From the NCBI GenBank assembly GCA_030592575.1, contig JAUVIV010000014.1:1-38182 (forward strand): DNA of 38,182 bases, read 5' to 3'. Of this stretch, positions 1 to 8,654 are shown piece after piece (position 1 is the stretch's first letter; every line of letters starts with the position of its first letter). The notes beneath the pieces are model-generated. The model did not search any database. It was not told where the DNA came from and was given only the letters and a program-made list of their open reading frames with translations. This DNA comes from a bacterium (GTDB lineage: Bacteria > Hydrothermota > UBA3073 > JACQXS01). The translations under genes were made by a program, and so were the position numbers.

Positions 1-445
1 AATCTAACCGTCCATAATATAACGAAGGAATGCTTAAAATTATTGAATTTGCAACTTTTATTTGCTCATTAATTAAATTGTTTATCTCTTCATCATTAAA
101 ATGCTCAAAAAAACCCTGTGAAAAACATAAATCAAAAGAGGTATCTTTAAATGGCAAATTAAAAGCATCGGCTACAACAAACTTTACACCTTTGCCAAAA
201 TATTTACCACTTATTTGAGCATTTTTTATTATCTGCAAATCATTATCTGTTCCTATTACAAACGGAACAAAGTGACTTACAAAAAAAGAATGCGAAGCTG
301 TTCCTATTCCTATTTCAAGTATTTTTTGGGGCTTACGCTGAATTATACTATACAAAAATTCTAAATGATTTATTATTCGCCATAAATGACGTTTAATACT
401 AACTGGTCTGTCATAAAACCGAAGCCATCCTTTTGTCTTACACAT
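1..445 (-). CDS. Class I SAM-dependent methyltransferase, N-terminal part (cut by window edge)
   Basis: The reverse strand reads open from an ATG at 445-443 to the window edge, 148 codons, so the C-terminus is missing. An AGGAGGG ribosome binding site lies at 455-449, four bases before the ATG, which fixes the start. The protein shows the Rossmann methyltransferase order: motif I ILEIGIGTASHS near residue 45, an acidic residue ending strand 2 (VIGTDND), a motif II-like VADAFNLPFKDTSFDL, then the post-motif FSQGFFEHF that fits the Methyltransf_11 group. The family transfers methyl from SAM to small molecules, lipids or sugars; the substrate cannot be told. It is transcribed away from the rest of the window, so its operon lies outside. 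Family call is firm, function open. Confidence 0.8.
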   Translation of the reverse strand, partial: MCKTKGWLRFYDRPVSIKRHLWRIINHLEFLYSIIQRKPQKILEIGIGTASHSFFVSHFVPFVIGTDNDLQIIKNAQISGKYFGKGVKFVVADAFNLPFKDTSFDLCFSQGFFEHFNDEEINNLINEQIKVANSIILSIPSLYYGRLD

Positions 446-901
446 TTACCCTCCTATCTAAAATGTGGTATGAAAAATATTCAACTACAGAGTTCATAAT
501 AAATAGATTACTTGAATTAGATAATAATAATGTAATTTCTTTTTTAAAAATACTGAGTAGATATTCTTTAATCTAATTACTTTGAGTCTTCTGTTCATTC
601 CTACAATACTATTGAAGCAATATTTGTCAAGAATTTTTCCTTCAAGATTCGGGTAAACTTTTCTATTATTCCGTTTGTTTATAAATATTCGAATTTAATT
701 GTCCTGTATTGAATTTTGTTCTCCGTAATGAGTTTAGATTTCTTAATTCTTCAACTCAAACTATTATCTTTAAAATTTGTGGAATAAAAATTTATAGCAT
801 ACCTGGTGAAAATCAACGATGATTTTGTAGCAAAATGTAAAAAATTGTATTTGATACTTGACAGATTTAAATTTTCTGAGTAATGTACTTTTGAAGAAAT
901 T
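446..901. other. Intergenic region, no supported gene
   Basis: About 455 bases of very AT-rich DNA lie between the divergent methyltransferase and the FG-GAP gene. I see the ribosome binding site of the methyltransferase at one end and a good sigma70-type promoter for the FG-GAP gene at the other. A 37-codon ORF at 463-576 (+) exists but has no ribosome binding site and starts beside the methyltransferase leader, so it is not called. No tRNA, no clear terminator and no long repeat is visible. Confidence 0.6.
858..886 (+). promoter_or_regulatory. Sigma70-type promoter of the FG-GAP gene
   Basis: A perfect TTGACA at 858-863 is followed by a 17-nt spacer and TAATGT at 881-886. The ATG at 902 is 15 nt past the -10 box, so the leader would be under 10 nt. 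No Shine-Dalgarno sequence is visible before the ATG. Confidence 0.65.
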
Positions 902-2767
902 ATGAGATATTTTACTATTTTATTTTTTATAATTATAAGTACAAATTTATATCCCGAGATTTGGGTTGAAAAAAATCATACTGATTTCACTGATGGATGG
1001 GAGTATTACTATATTGATGGAGATACTACTGTTTATTGGAATAATTCAAAGTTAAGAAAATGGAATCTGGGTTCAGTGATTTACTCACCTGCTTCAGGAG
1101 GATTCCGAATAATAGAAAAAGACTGGGACTTAGATGACAACGGATGGTTAGATGTAGGATTGACCTCTCAAGGTCAATCTGAAATAGATATATATTGGAA
1201 TGGTATCACAGGATTCAATATTTCAAATAAAACTACACTTTCAGGATTAAGTTCTAATCCACAAGGTATTAGTTTTGTAGATATTAATGCTGATGGATAT
1301 GAAGATATAATAGTCGGTAGTTTTTCACCTAGCAAAATCCACATTTTTCATGGCAGTTTTTCCGGATACTCATTTACTCCAAATGATTCTATCCTTATTA
1401 ATGCACCAGAGGTTCAGCATCCTTATCCTACAGATATAAATAACGATGGATATATTGACCTTGTAATAGGTGCCCAACATAAAATTTATATTTATTATGG
1501 ACCAGGACCTTTTTATGGGAAGATACCTACTGATTCTATTATATTTGGTGGAGAAGTAGCTACCCGTATTACTGTAACTGACTTGAATTATGATGGTTAT
1601 CTTGATATATCCGCTTCTTCTTCCACTAACGTAGGTCCTTTATGCATATATTTTGGGCCTAATTTCACTTCTTCGTACATTCTTGCTTCATCACATAATT
1701 GGGATCATTCTATAGCTGACCTTAATAAAGATGGTTATTTAGATATCTATATTAATCACTTGGGCACAACAGATATTATCTACTGGGGGTCGGCTATCGG
1801 ATTTAATGTTTCTACTTTAATTGCTGGAAATCATGCAGGGAATTGCTCCATAGAAGACATTAATGGAGATGGTGAATTAGATATTGCATCTACTCAGTGT
1901 GGAATAGATTCCGGATATATTCTCTTGGGCCCAAATTATACCTCTCATATAAGCTTACCTACTGGTTCTGTAAGTCATGGAGTAGAGGTTGCTGACTTTG
2001 ATAATGATGGAGATAAAGATGTGCTATTTGCAGCAAGAAATGGGCAAAGTTATCTCTATTGGAACAATTCCGTATTTTCATCTACAGATAGGTTTGCTTT
2101 TCCTAACGCATGTGATGATGCTGTTTTTGAAGATTTAGGAAACCTATGGAATAGATCTAACGAAGAGAGATATTTATCAAATATTTTTGATGTTCAGGAT
2201 ACAACAAGAGTAGATTCTGTAAAATGGTGGGGAAATTTCCCCACAGGAATAGATATTGAAGTATGGGCAAGAGGAACAAAAGATACAAGTTTCTGGAACC
2301 CATGGGTTATGCTCTCCAATGGTGGAACCGATATTACCCTATCTGAAACAAGCTATTTACAGTATAGATGTATTATTTCAACGGATTATAAATCAACTTC
2401 TTTATTCTCGTTTGACAGTATAAAATTCTATTATGATACACTTCCAGCCAGTGTAAGCCTTGAGCCAGATGTATATGGATTTTTTGATGTGCGTAATTGC
2501 AAAAATCCATCTAGAGGAAAAACTAATTTCAATTTCAGTTTACCTGAAGCAGGTAGAGTCAATTTAACAATATACAATTTGGCAGGTAAGAAAATAAAAA
2601 GTCTTATTACAAGCAAACACTATTCTCAAGGTTCTCATACTGATTTTTGGGATACAACTAATGAGTTCGGAAAAAAAGTGTCAGCCGGTATATATATTTA
2701 CACACTTGAATTCATAGGAGAAAGCAAAAATAAGATAAAAATCACAAAAAAACTCATAATGTTCTAA
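902..2767 (+). CDS. Secreted FG-GAP/VCBS repeat protein with type IX-like sorting domain
   Basis: This 621-residue protein begins with a hydrophobic signal peptide (about residues 1-18, ending near NLYPE). It then carries about seven FG-GAP/VCBS calcium-binding repeats at residues near 75, 127, 178, 227, 275, 322 and 367, each with a D-x-[ND]-x-DG-x-x-D core such as DINADGYEDIIVG and DLNYDGYLDI. Such repeats fold into a beta-propeller. A less conserved region follows, and the last 90 or so residues form an FlgD-like/T9SS type A sorting domain (NPSRGKTNFNFSLP, VNLTIYNLAGKKI, SAGIYIYTLEF, KKLIMF). It should be exported to the periplasm and across the outer membrane. It has its own promoter and stands alone. 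Its ligand or surface role cannot be read from the sequence. Confidence 0.85.
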   Translation: MRYFTILFFIIISTNLYPEIWVEKNHTDFTDGWEYYYIDGDTTVYWNNSKLRKWNLGSVIYSPASGGFRIIEKDWDLDDNGWLDVGLTSQGQSEIDIYWNGITGFNISNKTTLSGLSSNPQGISFVDINADGYEDIIVGSFSPSKIHIFHGSFSGYSFTPNDSILINAPEVQHPYPTDINNDGYIDLVIGAQHKIYIYYGPGPFYGKIPTDSIIFGGEVATRITVTDLNYDGYLDISASSSTNVGPLCIYFGPNFTSSYILASSHNWDHSIADLNKDGYLDIYINHLGTTDIIYWGSAIGFNVSTLIAGNHAGNCSIEDINGDGELDIASTQCGIDSGYILLGPNYTSHISLPTGSVSHGVEVADFDNDGDKDVLFAARNGQSYLYWNNSVFSSTDRFAFPNACDDAVFEDLGNLWNRSNEERYLSNIFDVQDTTRVDSVKWWGNFPTGIDIEVWARGTKDTSFWNPWVMLSNGGTDITLSETSYLQYRCIISTDYKSTSLFSFDSIKFYYDTLPASVSLEPDVYGFFDVRNCKNPSRGKTNFNFSLPEAGRVNLTIYNLAGKKIKSLITSKHYSQGSHTDFWDTTNEFGKKVSAGIYIYTLEFIGESKNKIKITKKLIMF

Positions 2768-2866
2768 CTACCTGCAAATTAATAAACTTTTTATGCCAAG
2801 ATATTACACTTATTTCAAGCATATATTTCGACTATCTATCTACTTCAAAGAAATCCTATTGCAAAA

Positions 2867-3778
2867 ATGAAAGAAAAAAGAATTAAGCTAATTTTTTGTA
2901 TAGTCATTCTAATAGTTATTTTCTTTTTTATGGGAAAATATATGTATGAAAATTGGCAAAAAGTTCCTTTCCAAAAACTGAAGTTCAATTGGACATTTCT
3001 TGTTATTGCTTATCTTTCTCAGGTTTGTACTTTCATTTTGAGTGGTCTTATTTGGAAAGTAAACTTATCCTATATTAAAGAAAATCTTGGATTTATAGAA
3101 TCTCTTCGGGTAAAAGCTCTTTCTTGCTTACCAAAATACATTCCTGGAAAAGTATGGGGAATGGCAAGTCAAGTATGGCTCACAAAAAAAGAAGGAGGAA
3201 TTCCTGAAGAAAAAGGAGGAATTTGTATAGTATTAGAAACAGTAATCAGTATCTTAAGCGGCTTGCTTTTAGCTATTAGTATATTACCTTTTGTTTTGAA
3301 AAATAATTTTTCCTCAAATTTTTATCTGTTGTTTGCATTAATTCCTTTATTCTTTATTGCTTTATACCCACCTATATTTATGAAAATAGCGAATTTTGGA
3401 TTGAGAACATTTAAGAGAAAAATCATAACATATATCCCAAAGTATAGCCAAATCTTAAAACTCCTATTTCTATGCATTATTTTTTGGATTTCTCAATGTA
3501 TTGGAATATTTTTCTTAATCAAATCTTTTTATCCAATAGATTATTCTTTTTTCCTTCCTTTATGCGGAATACACCCACTATCTTGGTTAATTGGATTTAT
3601 GAGTTTTGTCACACCTGGAGGATTAGGAGTTAGAGAGGGAACTCTTGCCTATTTATTAAGTTTCTATATGCCAACAAGTATGGGAATAATGACATCATTA
3701 ATTATCAGAATCTGGGCAACAATAGTAGAACTTGTATTTTTTGCTATTTTTGCAAGAAACATAAAGAAATATATATGA
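2867..3778 (+). CDS. Flippase-like integral membrane protein (LPG synthase TM / UPF0104 family)
   Basis: The protein has 303 residues with about eight hydrophobic segments starting at residues 8-25. It shows the hallmarks of the lysylphosphatidylglycerol synthase TM/AglD-type family: PGKVWGMASQVWL near residue 95, the ETVISILSGLLLA helix, and the FVTPGGLGVREG loop near residue 245. Members without the catalytic C-terminal domain, like this one, are usually found in glycan or glycolipid loci and are thought to handle lipid-linked substrates. It opens a run of closely spaced genes and overlaps the next gene by ATGA, so the two are translationally coupled. The ATG has only a weak ribosome binding site, and no convincing promoter is seen in the 99-nt gap upstream. 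Confidence 0.8.
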   Translation: MKEKRIKLIFCIVILIVIFFFMGKYMYENWQKVPFQKLKFNWTFLVIAYLSQVCTFILSGLIWKVNLSYIKENLGFIESLRVKALSCLPKYIPGKVWGMASQVWLTKKEGGIPEEKGGICIVLETVISILSGLLLAISILPFVLKNNFSSNFYLLFALIPLFFIALYPPIFMKIANFGLRTFKRKIITYIPKYSQILKLLFLCIIFWISQCIGIFFLIKSFYPIDYSFFLPLCGIHPLSWLIGFMSFVTPGGLGVREGTLAYLLSFYMPTSMGIMTSLIIRIWATIVELVFFAIFARNIKKYI

Positions 3779-4770
3779 AAGTATTATACGCTACGGTTAA
3801 GGCTGGTTCAGGAAGTGATATATATTACGCAAGATTAAATGAATCTATGAATAAACTATCTGTAGAAAACAAAATTATAAATCACCATACCAATTTAGGA
3901 ATATTTCCTATTACCTTCTCACCGAAAGATTACGAGCACTATGATATTATTCATTCAACTGCTGGAAATGGGTTTATATTCAAAGAAAAATCTAAACCTT
4001 TAATCCTTTCTGTGCTTCATATAATCTCTGAACCATGGAAACAAAAATATCTGTCCCTCGCACAAAAAATTTATTACAGCATCGTTTTTGCCCAAACCAA
4101 AAAATCTTTGAAAGTTGCAGATTTTGTGATTACGATAAGCAAAAGCACAGAAGATGCAACAAGAAAACTATTTGGAATAACTAACTTACAAACTATCCAT
4201 TGTGGGATCGATTCAGAAAGATTTAAGCCTTCGCATATAAGCCATAACCCTTATCCAAACAAAATAAAATTACTTTTTGTAGGGAATCTGACGAAAAGAA
4301 AAGGTGCAGATTTATTACCTTTAATTATGAAAAAATTAGACAACCGGTTTATATTGTTTTATACTACAGGACTTAGAACAAAGAAAAAAATATTTTCAGA
4401 CCACAGAATGATTCCTTTAGGAAGAGTAAGTTTATCTAAAATAATTGAAATGTATAACTTATGCGATATGCTTATTATGCCTTCTCGGTTAGAGGGTTTT
4501 GGATACTCTGCCCTTGAAGCAATGGCTTGTGGTAAACCTGCCGTTGTTACGAATTACTCTTCTCTCCCCGAACTTATTGATAATGGAAAAGGTGGATTCT
4601 TATGTGAAATGGATAATGTAAATGATTTCGTTGAGAAAATTAAAATATTAGCAGATGATAAAAAACTAAGAGAGCAAATGGGAAAATATAATAGAGATAA
4701 AGCATTAAGTGATTTCAGTCTTTTAAAAATGGGAAAAAAGTACGAAAAAATTTATAAGAGGTTTTGCTAA
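3775..4770 (+). CDS. Glycosyltransferase family 4
   Basis: A GT-B glycosyltransferase of 331 residues. The C-terminal nucleotide-sugar domain starts at KLLFVGNLTKRKGADLL (about residue 165), and the EX7E motif of the retaining GT4 family is seen as E240 and E248 in the stretch EGFGYSALEAMACGKPAV. The N-terminal acceptor domain is short and has no membrane helix. It probably adds a sugar to a lipid-linked or polymeric acceptor on the cytoplasmic face. It overlaps the upstream flippase-like gene by four bases and lies two bases before the YfhO gene. Donor and acceptor are unknown. Confidence 0.87.
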   Translation: MKVLYATVKAGSGSDIYYARLNESMNKLSVENKIINHHTNLGIFPITFSPKDYEHYDIIHSTAGNGFIFKEKSKPLILSVLHIISEPWKQKYLSLAQKIYYSIVFAQTKKSLKVADFVITISKSTEDATRKLFGITNLQTIHCGIDSERFKPSHISHNPYPNKIKLLFVGNLTKRKGADLLPLIMKKLDNRFILFYTTGLRTKKKIFSDHRMIPLGRVSLSKIIEMYNLCDMLIMPSRLEGFGYSALEAMACGKPAVVTNYSSLPELIDNGKGGFLCEMDNVNDFVEKIKILADDKKLREQMGKYNRDKALSDFSLLKMGKKYEKIYKRFC

Positions 4771-4772
4771 TT

Positions 4773-7247
4773 ATGAAAAAATCACAAAAAATAAAAAAAT
4801 CATCTCAAGTTAGCATTAAAACTATTTCTGATGCTACATTAAATAAAATATTTATAGCTATTTTATTTATTCTTCCTTTAATCTATTTTGCATCTCTACT
4901 TTCAGGAAGCAAAATGATGTATGGGTCAGACTGGCTAATTGCCGGTTATTCTTTGAGAAGCTGGATAACTGAATGTATTAAATTATATTCTCAAGTACCT
5001 ATGTGGGACCCCGGTGCTTTTGGAGGAGTACCAATGGGTAATCTCTACTCATTTCATACTCTGCTTTACCTGACTTTACCTGTACATATCGGATGGACAT
5101 ATCTCTTTGTATTTGCTACATTCTTCGCCGGATTAGGAATATATTTATATCTGAAAGAATTAAAAATTTCTGTATATTCTTCATTTATTGGAGCAATTAT
5201 TTATATGGGATGCGGGTCTGTTCTTTCAATGACCTATCCGGGACACGATGGAAAAATATTAGCAACTGCTTTCTTCCCATTTATTCTTCTTCTCTTGCAT
5301 AAAGGACTTACAAGACATAAGCTTGTTTACTTTTTACTTGCCGGAGCCATAGGAGGAATTGCTGCTATCAATGCTCATTTTCAGCTTATTTATTACGCCA
5401 GTGTATTACTTGCATTTTATTTGCTCTATCACCTTATATGGCAACGCAAAGAAAATGGAATAAAGAAGACTCTCGTAATTATAGGATATTCACTTTGTGC
5501 ATTGCTCCTCGCTGGTGGTTTAGTATCAATACACTATATTCCTATATTCGGAACTATGGAATGGGGAGCAAGAGGTGCTGGTAGAGGGTATGAATTTGCC
5601 ACTTCATGGTCATTAGCTCCAAATGAACTCCTGGATTTACTCACACCTCATTTTTCAGGATTACAAAATAACTATTGGGGAGAAAATTATTTCAAACTTG
5701 ACACTCAATATCTTGGCATATTGCCTTTATTACTTGCTCTACTCGCAATTATTTTTAGTAGAAAAGAAAAATATGTAAGATTCTTTACCGGACTAATCAT
5801 AGTTACCATACTCTTTGCATTTGGTGGACATACCCCACTTTATCATATTCCATATTGGATACTTCCGGGTCTAAAAAAATTCAGATGCCCTACAATGATT
5901 TTCTATCTCACAAGTTTCGGGATAGCAATTCTTGCATCGTTTGGAGCTCAAGCACTTGAAGATTCAAAACTAAAGCGTAAAAACTTAAAAATAACACTGG
6001 GAATAATATTTGGCATTGTTGCAATATTTGCTATTATTTGCTCAGTCGGAAAAACATCCGTGTTATCCTCATTAAAAGCACATTGGAGTCCAATCTTCCT
6101 CAGTAAATACGGACATCAACTTGCCCAACAAAAATTACAAAACCTCACTCAAAATTATCCTAACTTTCTTGGTGGATTAGGAAAAGCACTCTTGCTAATA
6201 GCTATAAACTCTATATTAATTTTACTTTTAGCTATGAAACGGTTAAAAGTAGGTATTTGGATTCTAATAGCGATACCGATTCTTATATTTGACCAATGGA
6301 GCATTGAGAAGAAATTCTTAAAAACCGCACCACACCCACAACAATATTATGCTCCTGATGAAATTGTGAATTTTTTAAGAAACGACGGAGAACTATACCG
6401 CATACTTCCTCTTAATTACGAACACTCGCAGGATGGATATTTATCAATTTATAATATTCAGAATTTAGGCGGATATGTTTCAAATCCGGGAAGTAGATAT
6501 CAAAAACTTATCGGTGCCGGCGAAAGTGTTATGTTCACTCCCTTAAATTTAATGCGACATAGAAATATACTTGATATTTTAAATACAAAGTATATTATTT
6601 CTATGTGGATTCCGGAAGACTTGTCAAAATATCCACCTAAGACTCAACAAATGATAACTAATTTTAAAAATGATTTTTCAAGAAAATGGAACATAAGTTG
6701 GGAAGAAGCACATAAAGGGCTTAAACTTGTTCATAGAAGCAATCGTGGGTATGGAATATACAAAAATGAAACTACTTTACCAAGGGCATTCATTGTGCAT
6801 AATTTCAAAACATTGCCTCAGGAAAAGATTATTGAAGAATTAAAAAATCCTGATTTCCATCCCGAAACTACGGTCTTAATTGAAGAACAAGCAGGAATTG
6901 AAGCACCAGATACAGGACTTATAATACAGAATACAGAAAAAGTTACTATTGATAAGTACACACCTAATGAAATTGTATGTACTGCAACTCTTGAGTCTCC
7001 GGGATTTCTTGTGTTCTCAGGCAACTGGCATCCGGATTGGAAAGTTTTAGTTGATGGGAAAAAAGAAAAACTGTATGTTGCTAATTACACTTTGAGAGCA
7101 GTTCAATTGGATGAAGGAAAGCACTGTATAGAATTTAATTATGATTCTTTACATTTTAAATTAGGAGCAATCATATCTTTCCTTGCACTTCTATTTTTTC
7201 TTGGTACAATTGGGTTCTGGTTTAAATTTTACAAAGGGAGAAAATAA
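4773..7247 (+). CDS. YfhO family multi-spanning membrane protein (putative GT-C glycosyltransferase)
   Basis: A protein of about 824 residues with a dozen or so predicted membrane helices and a soluble C-terminal part. The early loop (YGSDWLIAGYSLRSW, then VPMWDPGAFGGVPMGN) is the acidic periplasmic loop typical of YfhO proteins. The tail shows FSGNWHPDWKVLVDGKK and LRAVQLDEGKHCIEFNY, the characteristic YfhO beta-domain, followed by a last helix. YfhO proteins are GT-C-like and thought to use polyprenyl-phosphate sugars at the outer face of the membrane. A TTG at 4764 is in frame, but the ATG at 4773 is preferred, with AAGAGG 11 nt upstream. The next gene, a polyprenol-phosphate mannosyltransferase homologue, would supply its donor. 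Confidence 0.85.
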   Translation: MKKSQKIKKSSQVSIKTISDATLNKIFIAILFILPLIYFASLLSGSKMMYGSDWLIAGYSLRSWITECIKLYSQVPMWDPGAFGGVPMGNLYSFHTLLYLTLPVHIGWTYLFVFATFFAGLGIYLYLKELKISVYSSFIGAIIYMGCGSVLSMTYPGHDGKILATAFFPFILLLLHKGLTRHKLVYFLLAGAIGGIAAINAHFQLIYYASVLLAFYLLYHLIWQRKENGIKKTLVIIGYSLCALLLAGGLVSIHYIPIFGTMEWGARGAGRGYEFATSWSLAPNELLDLLTPHFSGLQNNYWGENYFKLDTQYLGILPLLLALLAIIFSRKEKYVRFFTGLIIVTILFAFGGHTPLYHIPYWILPGLKKFRCPTMIFYLTSFGIAILASFGAQALEDSKLKRKNLKITLGIIFGIVAIFAIICSVGKTSVLSSLKAHWSPIFLSKYGHQLAQQKLQNLTQNYPNFLGGLGKALLLIAINSILILLLAMKRLKVGIWILIAIPILIFDQWSIEKKFLKTAPHPQQYYAPDEIVNFLRNDGELYRILPLNYEHSQDGYLSIYNIQNLGGYVSNPGSRYQKLIGAGESVMFTPLNLMRHRNILDILNTKYIISMWIPEDLSKYPPKTQQMITNFKNDFSRKWNISWEEAHKGLKLVHRSNRGYGIYKNETTLPRAFIVHNFKTLPQEKIIEELKNPDFHPETTVLIEEQAGIEAPDTGLIIQNTEKVTIDKYTPNEIVCTATLESPGFLVFSGNWHPDWKVLVDGKKEKLYVANYTLRAVQLDEGKHCIEFNYDSLHFKLGAIISFLALLFFLGTIGFWFKFYKGRK

Positions 7248-7250
7248 TCA

Positions 7251-7961
7251 ATGAAAACACTTATTATTATTCCTACTTATAACGAGATAGAAAACATAGA
7301 GAAAATTATTGAGGCTACATTTCACAACGCACCTAATGTAGATATACTTATAATAGATGATAACTCCGCTGACGGCACTGGCAAATACGTGGAAAAATTA
7401 TCAAAGAAAAACCCAAAAGTACATATTATCCACCGTGAAGGAAAACTCGGATTAGGAAGCGCTTACAGAGCAGGGTTTAGATATTCGCTCAAAAAAGGAT
7501 ACGATTACACTTTCGAGATGGACGCTGATTTTTCACACAATCCTAAAGATATACCAAAATTTCTTGAAAAAATAAAAACTTGTGACCTTGTGGTGGGCTC
7601 AAGATACTTAGACCAAATATCTGTTGTGAATTGGCCACTTGCAAGACTTATTCTTTCCTATTCTGCAAATTTTTATGCCAGAATAATAACCGGAACTCCT
7701 ACTCGTGATTTAACATCAGGATTTAAGTGTTATAGCAGAAAAGTTCTTGAAGGAATTCCTCTTGATAGAATTTGCTCGGATGGATATGGATTCCAAATTG
7801 AAACTGTTTTCTGGGCATATCACAAAAATTTCAATGTCCAGGAAATGCTTATCGTATTCACAGACCGAATAAAAGGAATTTCAAAAATGTCAAAAACTAT
7901 TGTCTGGGAAGCTTTTTGGCTTGTTTGGAAACTCAGAGCTATAAAATTATTTCATACATAA
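7251..7961 (+). CDS. Polyprenol-phosphate mannosyltransferase (DPM1-like GT2)
   Basis: A 236-residue GT-A glycosyltransferase of family 2. It has IPTYNEIENIEKII at the N-terminus, IIDDNSADGTG near residue 35, HREGKLGLGSAYRAGF near 61, the metal-binding DAD at 91-93 in EMDADFSHNPKD, VVGSRYL, and the SGFKCYSRKVLEGI segment. This matches dolichol/polyprenol-phosphate mannose synthases, which move mannose from GDP-mannose to a polyprenyl phosphate. There are no C-terminal membrane helices, so it is the DPM1-only form. It sits three bases after yfhO and overlaps ispD by one base. Glucose or another hexose as donor is possible. Confidence 0.88.
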   Translation: MKTLIIIPTYNEIENIEKIIEATFHNAPNVDILIIDDNSADGTGKYVEKLSKKNPKVHIIHREGKLGLGSAYRAGFRYSLKKGYDYTFEMDADFSHNPKDIPKFLEKIKTCDLVVGSRYLDQISVVNWPLARLILSYSANFYARIITGTPTRDLTSGFKCYSRKVLEGIPLDRICSDGYGFQIETVFWAYHKNFNVQEMLIVFTDRIKGISKMSKTIVWEAFWLVWKLRAIKLFHT

Positions 7962-8653
7962 TGGCTGATGTAATAATAGTAGGAGCTGGCGAAGGCAAGA
8001 GAATGCAGAACAAGATTTCTAAGCCATATATTAAGTTAAAAGAAACACCAATTATAGCCCTCACTTTAAAAGTATTTAGTGAAATTCAAGAAATAGAAAA
8101 CATAATAATTGTTACTCTTCCTGACTGGATTAAATATTGCAAATCTGAAGTTGTAGAAAAGTTTGGATTCAAAAAAGTCAAAGCAGTTATAAAAGGTGGT
8201 AATAAAAGGCAAGATTCAATAAAAATGGGGCTTGATGCTATATCCGATATACATCCACAACTCACAATTAGCGATAGTATTGTTCTCATTCATGATGCTG
8301 TAAGACCGTTTATAACAGGAAGTTTTATAACTCATTTAATTAAAGATTGTAACAAATACGAAGCTGTAATTCCTGCTATGCCTGCAACTAATACAATTAA
8401 AGAAGTAGAGAATGGTTTTGTTCATCATACTCTTCAAAGAAATAATATTTATGAGATTCAAACTCCTCAAGTTTTTAAGTATAGCATTATCAAAAAAGCA
8501 TACGAAGAAGCTTATTCTTGTGGTTTTTATGGTACAGATGATGCTTCACTCGTTGAAAAAATTGGAATATCCGTAAAAATATCAGCAGGACTTTCATCAA
8601 ATATAAAAATTACAACCCCGAAAGATCTATTATTTGCTGAAACATTACTTTAA
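7961..8653 (+). CDS. ispD: 2-C-methyl-D-erythritol 4-phosphate cytidylyltransferase IspD
   Basis: With the ATG at 7961, which overlaps the stop of the previous gene as TAATG, the protein has 230 residues, the usual size. It shows the nucleotide-binding loop VGAGEGKRM (residues 7-15) followed by K21-PYIKL, GGxxRQDSI (79-86), IHDAVRPF (110-117), the PATNTIKEV segment, TPQVFK and DDASLVE. These are the landmarks of IspD, which joins CTP and MEP to give CDP-ME in the non-mevalonate isoprenoid pathway. The usual AAG at the N-terminus is VGAG here. An upstream in-frame start at 7916 would add 15 residues inside the GT2 gene and is unlikely. IspF follows 1.1 kb later in the same run. Confidence 0.9.
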   Translation: MADVIIVGAGEGKRMQNKISKPYIKLKETPIIALTLKVFSEIQEIENIIIVTLPDWIKYCKSEVVEKFGFKKVKAVIKGGNKRQDSIKMGLDAISDIHPQLTISDSIVLIHDAVRPFITGSFITHLIKDCNKYEAVIPAMPATNTIKEVENGFVHHTLQRNNIYEIQTPQVFKYSIIKKAYEEAYSCGFYGTDDASLVEKIGISVKISAGLSSNIKITTPKDLLFAETLL

Positions 8654-8654
8654 A

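Noticed and set aside
463-576. 37-codon ORF on the + strand (starts MWYEKYSTTEF)
   Set aside because: No ribosome binding site or promoter, starts beside the leader of the divergent methyltransferase, and no recognisable similarity; too weak to call.
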